Below, piece after piece: positions 53,190 to 63,917 of a DNA stretch of 64,000 nt. Each line of letters starts with the position of its first letter. Within the stretch, counting starts at the first letter, position 1. The translations under genes and the position numbers were made by a program. The DNA is from Symsagittifera roscoffensis (Eukaryota; Xenacoelomorpha; Acoela; Convolutidae), in contig NC_087069.1 in NCBI RefSeq assembly GCF_963678635.1, positions 22,476,360 through 22,540,359 of the forward strand. The letters are read 5' to 3'. The notes under the pieces are model-generated. The model did not search any database, was not told the origin of the DNA, and was given only the letters and a program-made list of their open reading frames with translations.

Positions 53190-54659
53190 CAGAATAACTT
53201 AAATAAATCTTAGACTACAGTCATTCTCCTTCTGGATAAAATCCAAGAACTAACTCGCAAAAATAGGTATACACTAGATATATTGAAACTAGGAGATTTA
53301 AGAGTAAGATTAAGATCGGTATTAGCCTAAGAAGTTGCACGAACCTATCCGGCCGAAAAAAAATTAGCATGACGAACAAGCCGTGTACCAGATCTGAATA
53401 TACTCTATGAGTACAGGCCAAACTCATCGAAAAAGACCTGAAGTAAGTTAGAATTAGGTTGACAATTACAAAAGTGAAAAAATATTAGATGGAATAGACA
53501 GTTTAATAGAAATGCATTTAAGTCTCAATAAATTTACGCCAATTTTTCAAACAATACGTGAAGTACTAAGATCAAGGCGTGTACAGCAATCAGGACACGG
53601 ACTAATATATTACATGATAGTACGACGAAAACCAAAACAAAATTTTGTATATAGAAATCTTTATGCAGCAAGTTTAGGTTTTCCTTTTTTGGCTTGAAAT
53701 CTTTTTGAAGACAAATTCTTCAACGAATCTTTTGGTGCTAAACCTATTACCTAAAAAATAACGACTGATAAAAACAACACAAGCAGTTCCCCCCAAAATC
53801 TACAGTAAATCAAAACTTTTGCTTTAATGACTTATTGAATAAAAAATACAAAAATTGTAAGTATAAAATTTTTCTGTTTCAATAGTCTATACACATCATC
53901 TTTTCTTCATCCCAGCTTCATCACCTAAAATATAACAGCATAGTTTTAAAAAACTAAATTCATTTAAAACTAACTTTTAAACTTCTTTAAACTTAAGTTC
54001 TTACATAAAACTAATCAATCCTTGTTTTTTCCAAACTTCATTTTTAATTCATTTTCTGATCATCAAGGCTTCCCTTGGATTAAAACTGAACAATTTTGTT
54101 CTCCCGACACCAAGATTTTAAACAGCTATCGACTTTAAACGTCGATTTACTCTCCAACCCTTATAAACGACCTGGGACTAATGGAATCTTTTGAAAAACT
54201 AACCTTTTAAATCAAAATAGACGGCGAAGAGTATCGGTTACTCATCGTTCAATTGAACCCTTCCTCTTAGATGACCCACGGTAAAATCCTTAAGTAGTTA
54301 GTACTTCAGAAAAAAGTATCTAACGATGTACCTGTGTTCTAATTATACCTGAACCTTGTTGATTGATTTACTATTCTTCAACCCTGGGTAAGATCACAAG
54401 TCACAACTCCTAGGTAATGTTAAAAAAGTCCATCATAAGTTAAAACCTATTCACGAGAAATAAAAACATCCTTCTCACGAAATGATATACACTCTCTCCA
54501 ACCCGTCAACCACAGCAAGATATGTCCCAAGTTAGCAACGCCTCCCTTACTTGGTCAACATCTTGATAGCAACCGATTACATAATTGGGCAATCAACAGC
54601 TTCCTAAAAACCCTATCTCCCCTTGTTCTTTAGAACCAACGTCCAATCCAAACAAATTC

Positions 54660-55940
54660 CTCCCCTCGAACAGAACCACAGGATTTATTGAATACACTTT
54701 TTGATTGTGAAGAAAATGAACAAAAAACACTAGCTAAATATGCCAAAAACATAGTAACTCAATGCGAATCAGAACCACAAGAAATAGAAACAACAAAAAG
54801 ATTAGCAACACTTTATTCGAAAGCCCGAGCTACAACCTTAAGAGGATATCTATTCACAGCAAAGTTTTCAGAGGAAAAGTGTATTGTTCCCAAGTCTCAA
54901 ATGGAAATAGCAATAGACTCGATCACGAATCTTTCTATCACCGCAACATTGAAAGACTTTTACATTTTAAACCCGCTGACTGTGAAAACGAACTCAAGCG
55001 ATTAGAAAAAACCACAAACAAAAGCACAAATAGAAAATTAGTAATTTATCAAGTTTTTTCAGTCTCTGCACATCAAGCAGAACTTAAAAAGTACCAAGGT
55101 CATATAAAATTAGATAATAAAAATCCCTTCCCTGGCACACACGGACTATTAACGTATGACCTACACGATAGGAACTGGATACCACACATTGGGATAGTTA
55201 ACCCTTCTAATTGTAAGGCAGAAACAAAAAAAGATTTCAGGAAAAATTGTTTTTCGATTGGAAATTTCAATAAACAAAGTACAGTTAACACGAGATTTAA
55301 AAGACGACACAAAAGTATGTCAAGTAAAAACTCTTACCTTGCAAAACTGACCAAGCTTGTTGCGATTCTACCTCACGAACACAAGCAACCAACGTTTGAT
55401 TCCCGGAAGACACATGTACCACATTTCAAATTGCAAAAATTCACGCCAGAATGTTTAAATTTCATCAAAAATACTTTATTGAATCAATCCCTTTTGAAAA
55501 AGTAAACCCTGATAAACCATGACCTAATGGAAATCGTTATGAAAAAATCACTGGAACAAATTAACACGTTTTCAAATCTACCTCGAAACAGAAGCCGCTT
55601 GCAAATATATAACACCACTTTACAAAACATAATATACAGAAATTCTTGTCGATTACAAAAAAGTTTCGACATGGAAACAAGAAAATTAAAAATTAACTCA
55701 ACTCAAAGTTATAGTGATCAAAACTCATACCTCCCAGAAACCTTTTTTAAAATTACTGGTGGAAAACTTCGTCCAAAAGATAGAGGCAGCACAGGTTTAC
55801 AAGAACAATCATTCATGAATAATACTTATATTCGAGCAATCCAGTATGGCATCCACTTAGATATGAAATTGGATTTCACGCTAAGCAGAATTTTTTTGCA
55901 AGAAATGGCATTATCAGAATTAGAAATACGCCTTCACTAA
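54660..55940 (+). pseudogene. Broken surface-protein-like coding pieces
   Basis: Three overlapping frames carry coding-like sequence: 54,660-55,005, 54,762-55,505 and 55,527-55,940. The middle one contains cysteines in a segment with LTYDLHDRNWIPHIGIVNPS then a Cys. It then has a dibasic stretch KRRHK, where furin-type cleavage sites would lie in a retroelement glycoprotein. Asn-x-Thr/Ser sites are frequent. Frames change at least twice, so nothing functional is encoded. I do not recognise a family. The reading as an envelope-like protein depends on the hydrophobic end at 56,600-56,863. Confidence 0.35.
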
Positions 55941-56467
55941 TGTGAACTAGACCGAACACAAATCTTACAATCACTTGCACAAGCAGTATTAAAATACCTT
56001 ATTCAGGATATTTATTATCAGGCAATATATCAACTTTTATCGATTACAAAGGACACACACTATGATACTACACACGTACTAAAAAGTATCATCATTATAT
56101 GTTTCTGAAGATAAACGATGTTATAAAAGATAACTAAATTCCACAAAAAAGAAGTAATTTTGTCGATATACTTTCTAGACGAATTTTTTTGGGATAGAGC
56201 CGTCCCCCGTGGATCTGAAAATAGCCACAATATTGTACAGCCGAATCCAGATGAAGACAAATATTCAATTCTTATCCCATACCCCACACTTATGTCATCA
56301 TTAAAGATTTTTTTTACCAGAAAGTATCAGAACTATCGCTCGTAACCCAATTATAGATATACAATCGTTAGGTTTGTATTCCAGATCCGATATAAAACAC
56401 TACATCCGCATGCAACAATTTCAAAAAAGTCTTGCAAAAACTGACAATATCCAAAGACAATCAATAG

Positions 56468-56863
56468 ATCAAAACTCCAAGTGAAACCGCAGAATTTTCA
56501 GACATTTATGCACAAGACTACAGCAGATACTTTAAAGATACAAAAAAATACATATATCTAAACGTTGAAAAATACCGTCCAAGAGATTTTTCACCTGATA
56601 ATATTTTTAGCTTTGTAAACCTCAAAAACGAACCTCTCGCCTTTCTAGGATGGCCCTATTACATCTTAGAAAGATTGACTGTTTTATATGCTATGTTTAA
56701 CTTTTTTGGATTTCTCTTCTCAATATTTAAAGGAATCTGTAACACAAGCGCAATACACACACAAGTCAACAAAACAGCAACTGTAGCACGCATATTGTTT
56801 GCGGGATTTCATATAATATTTTCAAACTCAATTTTTATAAAATTCTTTTGGACGCTCAATTAA
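56468..56863 (+). pseudogene. Membrane-anchored C-terminus, envelope-like
   Basis: An open frame of about 131 codons reads through NLKNEPLAFLGWPYYILERL into the strongly hydrophobic TVLYAMFNFFGFLFSIFKGI, then Cys and a second hydrophobic stretch with ATVARILFAGFHIIF. An ectodomain stem followed by a transmembrane segment at the C-terminus is what one expects of envelope proteins captured by LTR retroelements. No specific viral family is claimed. It is preceded by a TAG and lies downstream of other broken pieces. Confidence 0.4.
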
Positions 56864-57170
56864 GTGAAAACAATAAAAGAAACTATCAACCATACCAAAT
56901 ACATACAATGCTTCACAAAACAACAGAAAAACAACACCTACTGCACCACAGTTACAAAGTTTTCATAAAAATCATCCATTATATTTAGTACCGCGAAACT
57001 ATAGGAAGACAGCAATAACGGAGCACACCTCACCATGTCATAGCTAGTCACAAATCCCAGTTTCTCATATAGTAGTCCCTCAACCATGTATAGAAGACAC
57101 ATATGAACAACTCGTGGAACAGCCACACCACTATTTTTCGTTCTCAGAACCACCATCTTTTTAGACCACG

Positions 57171-57524
57171 ATGAGCCGCCAAATTGGATCCCTCAAGCGC
57201 TCCCTTTACCTATCAAATCTTCAATGTCACCCTTATCGCATATCCCTTTCTGACCTCAATTCTTCTCCCTTACCTACATTCACTACTAATTCACCACACA
57301 TTCTGGTGATTCCACAAACACAAACTTTAACACCATCTCACAATTTAATAATACCGATGTTGACATCCCAGATGAATTTCAGAACTCCGAGCCCAGCCCG
57401 TCCACTACACACCCCAACTCCCGATGAAACTTCCCCAGCTCCTTCTTCCTACACAGACGCAACCCCAATCGTCTCCTCAAGGACAAGTGATCAACTCGAC
57501 CCCTTTAGCCCCGTCACCGAATAA
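57171..57524 (+). other. Pro/Thr/Ser-rich open frame
   Basis: A 117-codon frame with PARPLHTPTPDETSPAPSS and similar low-complexity sequence. Its composition follows from the local AC-rich DNA, so it may be chance. No domain is seen. Confidence 0.2.
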
Positions 57525-58225
57525 TTAGAGCACAAACTTGACATTTTTATCGCTTTACACCAACAGATTCAAGACATTAACACATTAAGAACTCATCACT
57601 AATCAAAATCCATTTTCTCATCCGAATCCTTCAAGCCAGCATCCAGAGTAGAAGAAACCCGAGCCCACCAAGTATTCAAGCGAAAGCACCCCACTACCCA
57701 AAAACTTCACCACCTACGACCACTCCGACTATTTTGACTTAACCCGCAGCACACTAATACTGAAACATTCCTCAAATTAAATTACTTTTTTTCCGCAATA
57801 CACCTACTATCACATTAATAACCGCCAAATGAATTTTGTAGACGAATATAGCTTGTTTCCCACATTATCGTGGGCATCTCACTATTACTTCACCAACCCA
57901 CTACTATTCCCTTTGTACAACAACCCAGCTGACGATGAAACATGTCAATCCTGACTACACTAACCAACCACAGCACTGCATGAAAAACAATTCACAAACA
58001 AAGTACTAACACAGACACTAAAAAGATTTGTTGAATAAGAGCTAACCAATTTTCAATTCACCACTACGATCACGCTTTTGCATGATATATGGAATTCACA
58101 GTCACAGAAGAAGATGAAAACACTAACTGCCAACAAACAGAGAAAAATTTATAAAATCAGAATATGTAATTAACAACGTGAATGAAAAATTTGATAATAA
58201 TAATTCCACAGCACTCGGAGACAAC

Positions 58226-58440
58226 AAAGCTTATGATTCGTAATTCAACAAGTTCAATCTTTTTTCACTAATTTTTCACTTTTTTACACCAAAATAACGT
58301 GAATTAAATTGCTCACACGAGATAATGTTACGAACTAAACTAACCCACACATACACTCATTAAAAATTTATTCAACGCCACTACAAGAATAACACACCAT
58401 CACGAAACCCACAGCACTTTTCTTTTCCATTAACTCCAAG
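58226..58440. repeat. 210-bp direct repeat, left copy
   Basis: Shares TTTTTCACTAATTTTTCACT, GAGATAATGTTACG and ACTAAACTAACCCACACATA with 59,253-59,465, 1,027 bp away. The TGTTACG could be an LTR edge. Confidence 0.75.
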
Positions 58441-58800
58441 TACACATCATCATACTTTCTAAACTTCACTTATTGTCTAAAAATTACTAAATACACGGCA
58501 TCCTCCGTAACCATGTTCCCATGAGTCAAAAGTGTATTTTCTGCCCACTAAACAAATCATTAATGTTGAAGAACCCCGCGCACTAATCATCACCCACGAA
58601 TATATACAGCCCATCAAAGTCCACATTCTAGAATACTTTCATAATACTAAATACAACCACCAGCTATATAACCTAATCCAGAATTTTCATACAATAATGA
58701 AGAGCACAACATCATTCGAGCCCTCGAGCTTCGATGACCCCTAATTCATACTAATAACGTCATCCGCATGCTTGCCAAACTCCTCACATCATGAGACACT

Positions 58801-59196
58801 ATTCGGACTAATTTCATAAACGTTTTTTTTTGCCGACGACAACCATTTGTAATTATAATTAAACAATTGAACTAATAATTTCAAAAAAATACTAAACATT
58901 TATTTCATTTGTTTCCTTTTACTTTTTTAACTTTCACCATTCATTCATCTAAAACATTCGAAAATTTAAAAAACATGCAAACACTTCTCTATAAATTTTT
59001 TGTATTCAATTTAACTATCGCAATTTAATTGAAGTTGTATATTATATTCTTTCAAAAGCAGTTTATTCATGAGTTTGAATTTCATTGCAGTTAATTAATA
59101 TTTCTAATTTAGTAAAAAAAATTATATCAAAAAGTCGCAAAAAAATTGAACAAAACTAACCTTTTTACATGATGCTTCCTTTATAAACTTGAATTC
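58801..59196. other. AT-rich gene-free interval
   Basis: T- and A-rich spacer between the two direct repeats. No gene or further repeat is seen. Confidence 0.5.
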
Positions 59197-59545
59197 TTCA
59201 CTCGCTCTTTCCACCAACGCACAACTCGCCCACGAAGATTATTTACCAAAGATTATGATTCTTAATTCAACAAATTTGGTCACTTTTCACTAATTTTTCA
59301 CTTTCTTACACAAAAGAAAGTGAGTTACACTGCTCGCACGAGATAATGTTACGCACTAAACTAACCCACACATACATTTATTATGAATTTAGTCAACAAC
59401 ACTACATAACTAACACACAATCACGAAAACCACAGCACATGTTCACTTTCATTATATAATTTGAAAAGTTAGTGATCAATGTGAATTCTACACTCGCCCA
59501 TAAATAACCCACTCTTTCCACAATCGCACAGCTCGTCCACGAAGA
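59197..59545. repeat. Direct repeat, right copy, with nested short repeats
   Basis: The 210-bp right copy (59,253-59,465) is bracketed by two similar short segments: CCAACGCACAACTCGCCCAC at about 59,213 and CACAATCGCACAGCTCGTCC at about 59,519, each followed by ACGAAGATT. Confidence 0.65.
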
Positions 59546-59673
59546 TTTGAATCAGTTATTGATTTTGAAGAAGTATAATCAGTTATTTATGCGGCTCTCT
59601 TCGATATTAAAAGTAAAAAAACTCTGTGGCTAGGAAAGTGATTGAAGTACTCACCCTCTTCGAGCGAACTTAC

Positions 59674-59786
59674 CCAAAATTACCAGGTCGCCACACACTG
59701 AACACGTGTCTTACACAGGTTAAAAACATCAGTCGTGTTTAAATAGGTAAATATACTCACCTATGTTTTTATATACATATATAAAT
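59674..59786 (-). promoter_or_regulatory. TATA-like box and PBS-like motif (LTR edge candidate)
   Basis: On the minus strand a TATATAAAAAC-type box (59,766-59,786) is followed about 80 bp later by TGGCGACCTGGTAATTTTGG (59,674-59,693). TGG starts the complement of every tRNA 3' end and TGGCGACC is a known type of retroelement primer site. Two GTGAGT donor-like strings lie nearby. This could be an LTR or an ordinary promoter. Confidence 0.3.
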
Positions 59787-60002
59787 AGCACAACTAAAGT
59801 TTTCATTCAACAATTGTAACAATTGCAACAATTTCAAAGCTTGGTCTGACCAAACTAGATCAAAACAAAAAGTTTAACTGTCTCAATAATCAAACTTGGT
59901 TGAATGGTATAAGTTTTAACACACAAAGACAAACAAACTTTTCTCCTTCTCTCTTTACTCTTCACTTTTGTTCTTCGTAACATCTTTCTCGTTACATCTT
60001 CC

Positions 60003-60538
60003 TCATTCCATTGCTTCTTGTTCTTGCTCTTCAGTTTCACTGTCTTCTAGAACCTTCTCCAATATGTCCACGGAGTTGCGAGCCCTCCCCCACTTCTCCT
60101 GCTCTAACAGCCTCGGTTTGCAACAAGGTAGCAAGTCCACATTCACCTTTTGCTCCCGGCTCCTGCAAAAGCTGTTGTGAAGACACAAGCTCACACTCCG
60201 TTCTAGGTCAGCTCTTAAGACCTCTCTCTTTTCTGTATCCGTAACACAAGGCGCTCCAGCTACTCGCTTCACCGCCGTGGTAACAGCGTTTCTGTGTGTC
60301 AGGAATGCTCTCTTATAGGCTCCTGGCCCTATGTCTAGCTGGAAGGATTGATAGGCTTCCCTGTTCCTAGTCATATGACGCTTCGCGCGTTCATACATCC
60401 GTGATGTCATCACTGCACGGAACCAAGGCATCAACCTCTGCCTTGACCATATCCTCTCGATGGCTTTGGGTATTCTCAGAACTTTGCAGGTGGTCCTGAA
60501 AAGATCTAAGTCATGGTTCACTTTCACGTTGCTTAGTT
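60003..60538 (-). pseudogene. Unrecognised long frame, segment 6 (C-terminal)
   Basis: A 174-codon frame ends at TGA 60,003-60,005. It encodes an Arg-rich helical-looking protein: LFRTTCKVLRIPKAIERIW, RMYERAKRHMTRNREAYQSF, then an acidic Glu-rich end (EDSETEEQEQEA). The frame begins in a -1/+1 relation to segment 5 at a short near-duplication, CTGAGCAA then CTAAGCAA (60,526-60,545); both frames spell LSN there. It is most likely the tail of the same protein. No family is recognised. Confidence 0.5.
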
Positions 60539-61510
60539 GCTCAGGTGTCGGACGAGCGTCTCCTGCTCACTTGTGCCCGCGTTAGCTTCTAACCATCTCA
60601 CCGCCAGCATGGCACTAGCCACTACTATCGACACTTGCTGATTCTGATCGGGTAACCCCGTGGAATACAACTCTTCCACGCCCCATACTAACCCCAGATT
60701 CCCGCGTTTGGGGTACCACAACGTCTGCGCCAGGCAGTGGCAAGGATACTGCCCATGTTTCATCAGTTTGTTCCTTCGGGTCCGATATCCGAAGGCTCCC
60801 AGCAACGGTTCCACTTCCAAAATAGCCCTGTGTACATCGTCCTTTTCGTCTATAGTGGGGAATTCGGTGGGTAACGCTCCACTTGCTTTCTGCCTGTGGA
60901 ATTCGCTCACATTACCCTCGTTCAATCTCATGAACTCTTCACCCACTACGTCCTGCAACTCGCCTTCAGATCTCTTCGGGACTGCCCGAATGATCTTCGT
61001 CAGTAAATCATATGACCTTTCCGACATCCTGGCCAACCTCACGCACTTTGGCTCAGAGAAGAGTTGGTCGACCAACACCTGCTGTGTCTTCGCGTCCATC
61101 ACCATCTCGCGGCAATATGGTGCGGAGCTCGATCCCACCAGATATTTCGAGCCAGTAGGTCTATGATATGCTTCACTGTCCTTCAAATCCATTTCGTTTT
61201 CTAAAGCCTCTCGCCAGCCTCAAATCCTTTGCTCTGTCTGTAGCGCTCCAGGGAACACTTCCATACTAAGGGACGTCACTAGCCGATGGGCACGCTCCAG
61301 GCATTCCAGTGACTCTATCGAGCTCGTCATGCTGTAAAATCCCAAGGCATTGATCAAGTTCACCTCCGTTACTCCATGACAGTCCGCGATCAACTCCATT
61401 CCACTCTTGTCCGACATGCTCAACCTCCCATACAACTGCGCCAGTTGGCGATGCTGCTCACTCAGCGTAATCAAGCAATGCCCGAGTTGCACGCATGTCC
61501 GTCCATTCCG
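60533..61510 (-). pseudogene. Unrecognised long frame, segment 5 (one in-frame TGA)
   Basis: One frame runs from 61,510 to TAA 60,533-60,535 (about 325 codons), interrupted only by TGA at 61,220-61,222, after which GWREALENEMDLKDSEAYHR continues without shift. Content: HCLITLSEQHRQLAQLYGRL, YCREMVMDAKTQQVLVDQLF, ILEVEPLLGAFGYRTRRNKL, then VSIVVASAMLAVRWLEANAG. It is a mixed helical, soluble-looking protein with no signal or membrane segment. Neighbouring segments lie on the same strand with only frame changes between them. No motif places it in a known family; Gag-like, nucleoprotein-like or cellular origins all remain possible. Confidence 0.55.
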
Positions 61511-61872
61511 CTACTTAGGGCTAGACAAGTACCCTGTCTCAACCAATCACCAGAGGTTTTTCCCTCGGATGGTTCCATGGATGAGTTGCCCTTCTGCTTC
61601 TTCATCTTCAGGACCAGCAGGTGGTGTATCATGGCCAAATCGTGTAGGCTCGCGTCATCATCCAAGTCCAATGCGACATCTGCCGTCATATCCCAGATTA
61701 AGCCGGCGTTTGGATGTGGACACCAAGAAGGCTTCATGAGTTCCCACATGGTTACTAAGCTGGTTTTTAAGGGACCGTCCCAAGAACAACAATCAAAACT
61801 CACTTGCCCCTTAGCTCGGGAACCGAGGGTTCGACCACTCGTTCTTCCAAAACAATTCCCAGCTTGGGTTGT
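61471..61872 (-). pseudogene. Unrecognised long frame, segment 4
   Basis: An open frame from 61,872 to TGA 61,471-61,473, including PLKTSLVTMWELMKPSW, an acidic DVALDLDDDASLHDLAMIHH and KMKKQKGNSSMEPSEGKTSG. A perfect donor-like GTGAGT lies at about 61,798-61,803, so part of this segment could instead be intron. It overlaps the start of segment 5 in another frame. Confidence 0.4.
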
Positions 61873-61879
61873 TCAATCA

Positions 61880-63178
61880 TCAACATGCCAATTCCTTGAC
61901 CCGCTCAACCCAGAAATTAGGTACTACGACTTGCTCGTAGTCAAAGTACGCTTCCCTGGCTTCCTCATTCACGAAGAGATTATATGCCATCCCTGGTATA
62001 CCAGACACATATTGGAACGACTTCAACTTCCCCAGTGTTGCATAGTCTTTCTGTCCCCTGATTGTTTCAATTAACTCCCGGCACACTTTCAATTCTTTGT
62101 TGGAATACCTTCTCACTTCTTCCAACCTGCGATAGCTCTCCATGTCGTTCGACTCCTTGTTTGGTATGGCCAGCGACATATCCTGATGTAGCTCCAGGAG
62201 TGTCTTCAGAAAGTTTCGTTCACAATCAACTCCCCCTTGCCGAATGGTTTTAATGCTTTCTCCCAACACAGGAGTGGGGTTACGACCCACCACGAACCTC
62301 ACGAAGCAAAGAGCATCTTTACGCTTAGCCCAGGCTTTCGACGAATCGTCTATAGGAATCAATACTCACAGGGCTTCCATCAATTCCAGTTCCTGTTCCT
62401 TTGATTTCGAGTCGTTATTGGCCTCATATTCTGACTTCTTGATCCCCATCAATCACCAGGCCAACCGCACTTGCAAGTCAGTTCTTGTACACAGATGAGC
62501 CAGGTATGCTGCAACCGTCGCAGGTGCATGCATCGTCTCGTCGAAGTATCTTTGGAGGGCCGCCCTCCAAGAGATTTCCAGCAGCTTCTCAAGCCCGACT
62601 TCGTTTGCCTCCGAGGACATCACCGTGCCGTTTTCTTTTCTATTCAAGTTAGAGTTCCCCGTTAGCTCCTTCAAATACTCATGCATGGCTTGCTTCTCGT
62701 TCCAGGCCATCAGGTGCCCTCTCGCGGAACTTCTTGCCTTAAGCATCTCCACATAACCTCCTGCTGGATCTCCCATGTGAACTGAGTCTGGCACTGTGAT
62801 CCGGCTATACTCGACCACGTCGAGTTGTCCCTCCAGCTTCATTCGGGCCATGTTGGTTCGCGAGGGCTTGTAATCATCAAATCATCCAGATCCACACTGA
62901 CTGATGACTTCCATTTCTAACTTAGTATCCGCCAAAGTTCGTGCATTTTTCTTCGATCTTGTTGCCGTCGTGGTCAAACCTGCCAGTAGCAGCGGAGGTA
63001 TCAGGTTTTCTTTTTCTCCCCCGACCAGCGTCGCATCATCACCTTGTCAATTCTCACTTGGTCGAGCTGCTCTTGCCAATGAGGCCACCACTGCATTAGC
63101 TTTCGTTTTCACTACTCTTCGATTCACGTCTTGCTTTCTGTTTTCCCTTTCAACTGTTTCAGTCCTTTCTTGGCTCGC
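61880..63178 (-). pseudogene. Unrecognised long frame, segment 3 (four in-frame TGA)
   Basis: A single frame of 433 codons contains no TAA or TAG but has TGA at 63,047-63,049, 62,882-62,884, 62,453-62,455 and 62,366-62,368, and ends TGA TGA at 61,877-61,882. Coding character is continuous across each: TLADTKLEMEVISQCGSG before and FDDYKPSRTNMARMKLEG after the second. Content includes MAWNEKQAMHEYLKELTGNS, LGESIKTIRQGGVDCERNFL and VSGIPGMAYNLFVNEEAREA. No family is recognised. The TGA at 62,366 lies inside a GTGAGT string and might mark a splice donor. The other three interior sites are not in strong donor context. Confidence 0.55.
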
Positions 63179-63336
63179 CTAACGGGTAATCTTCTCGTAA
63201 TCTGCTGATCATCGGCACTATCCTCTGTGACTGACTCGGTCAGAACATCAGACTCTATTGAGCTCATTAGCTTATCCAGGACCTCACGCATGATGGGTTG
63301 GTTTAACCCACCTTCATTACGGACTGAGTCCCGTAT
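63124..63336 (-). pseudogene. Unrecognised long frame, segment 2
   Basis: A short open frame bridging segments 1 and 3 in a third phase: GGLNQPIMREVLDKLMSSIE, then DSADDQQITRRLPVRRAKKG and a Lys-rich end. It overlaps segment 3 at 63,124-63,178, where both frames look basic and hydrophilic, so the exact shift point is unclear. Confidence 0.4.
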
Positions 63337-63917
63337 CTATGTATCACGTCCCACGTCCTCTCTATGAAGGATACTCGGCTCCAGGTCACTCCCGCCTTGC
63401 GCTCAAGTTCGCTCTGGTACCTCTCCCATTCCTCTTCAGGTAGCGTATTCAGTAAGGATACCCTCATGATCTCTTCAATTCTTCTTCTCCTCGGTGATTC
63501 ATGGAGCAGTTTCTGTAGGCTTCTACTCCGGTTGACCATTGCCAGGCTTATTGGATCCACTGGGGATAAACTAGCCGGCGCCTCCTTTTTAGGGGACATG
63601 AAAGACGATGGTGTCATCAGAAATATATTTCCATCGACTTCTCCGTCGTCGTCTTCACTAAACTGGTTTTCCAGCAAGTCTCTCTCCAACGCTCCTAGGT
63701 CCATTCCACCCGACTTATCTCCCTTTTCCTCCATATGATCATCGTCCTGATCCATCAGTTCGTCATCATTGGGATCTGGTTTTGGTCCAGGTCCCGAAGG
63801 GCCTTGTCGCATATCTATGCCCGAGTCCGGCCGCGCCGGTACGGTCAGATCCCCTGCGTGATAGAACAATTCGTCATTTACCAAGAATTCCACTGACTCC
63901 TCGCCACATGGCGCCAA
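63303..63917 (-). pseudogene. Unrecognised long frame, segment 1 (acidic N-part)
   Basis: A 204-codon frame opens after a TGA near 63,918 and ends TAA 63,303-63,305. It has a disordered-looking Pro/Asp/Gly stretch (GPSGPGPKPDPNDDELMDQD then DDHMEEKGDKSGG) and MTPSSFMSPKKEAPASLSPV. A more ordered basic/aromatic end follows (ESPRRRRIEEIMRVSLLNTL, PEEEWERYQSELERKAGVTW). An intrinsically disordered acidic head before a helical body is common in scaffolding, phospho- and Gag-type proteins. Upstream to the window edge another frame reads VVILEVAKECTGGTYISVDD, so coding continues beyond 64,000. Confidence 0.5.

Larger units (their letters stand above)
53500..58800 (+). mobile_element. G-poor plus-strand block, probable decayed retroelement
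   Basis: Over about 5 kb the plus strand is rich in A and C and very poor in G, a lasting strand bias typical of some retroelements. It contains broken plus-strand coding pieces (54,660-56,863), a Pro/Thr/Ser-rich frame (57,171-57,524) and, at its right end, a 210-bp direct repeat. I could not find reverse transcriptase or integrase motifs in it, so the element type is inferred. Confidence 0.45.

Noticed and set aside
60003-63917. Mitochondrial-code RNA virus (TGA as Trp) insertion
   Set aside because: Such viruses encode an RNA polymerase with a GDD motif. I find no GDD block or other polymerase motif in these segments, so only the TGA observation is kept.
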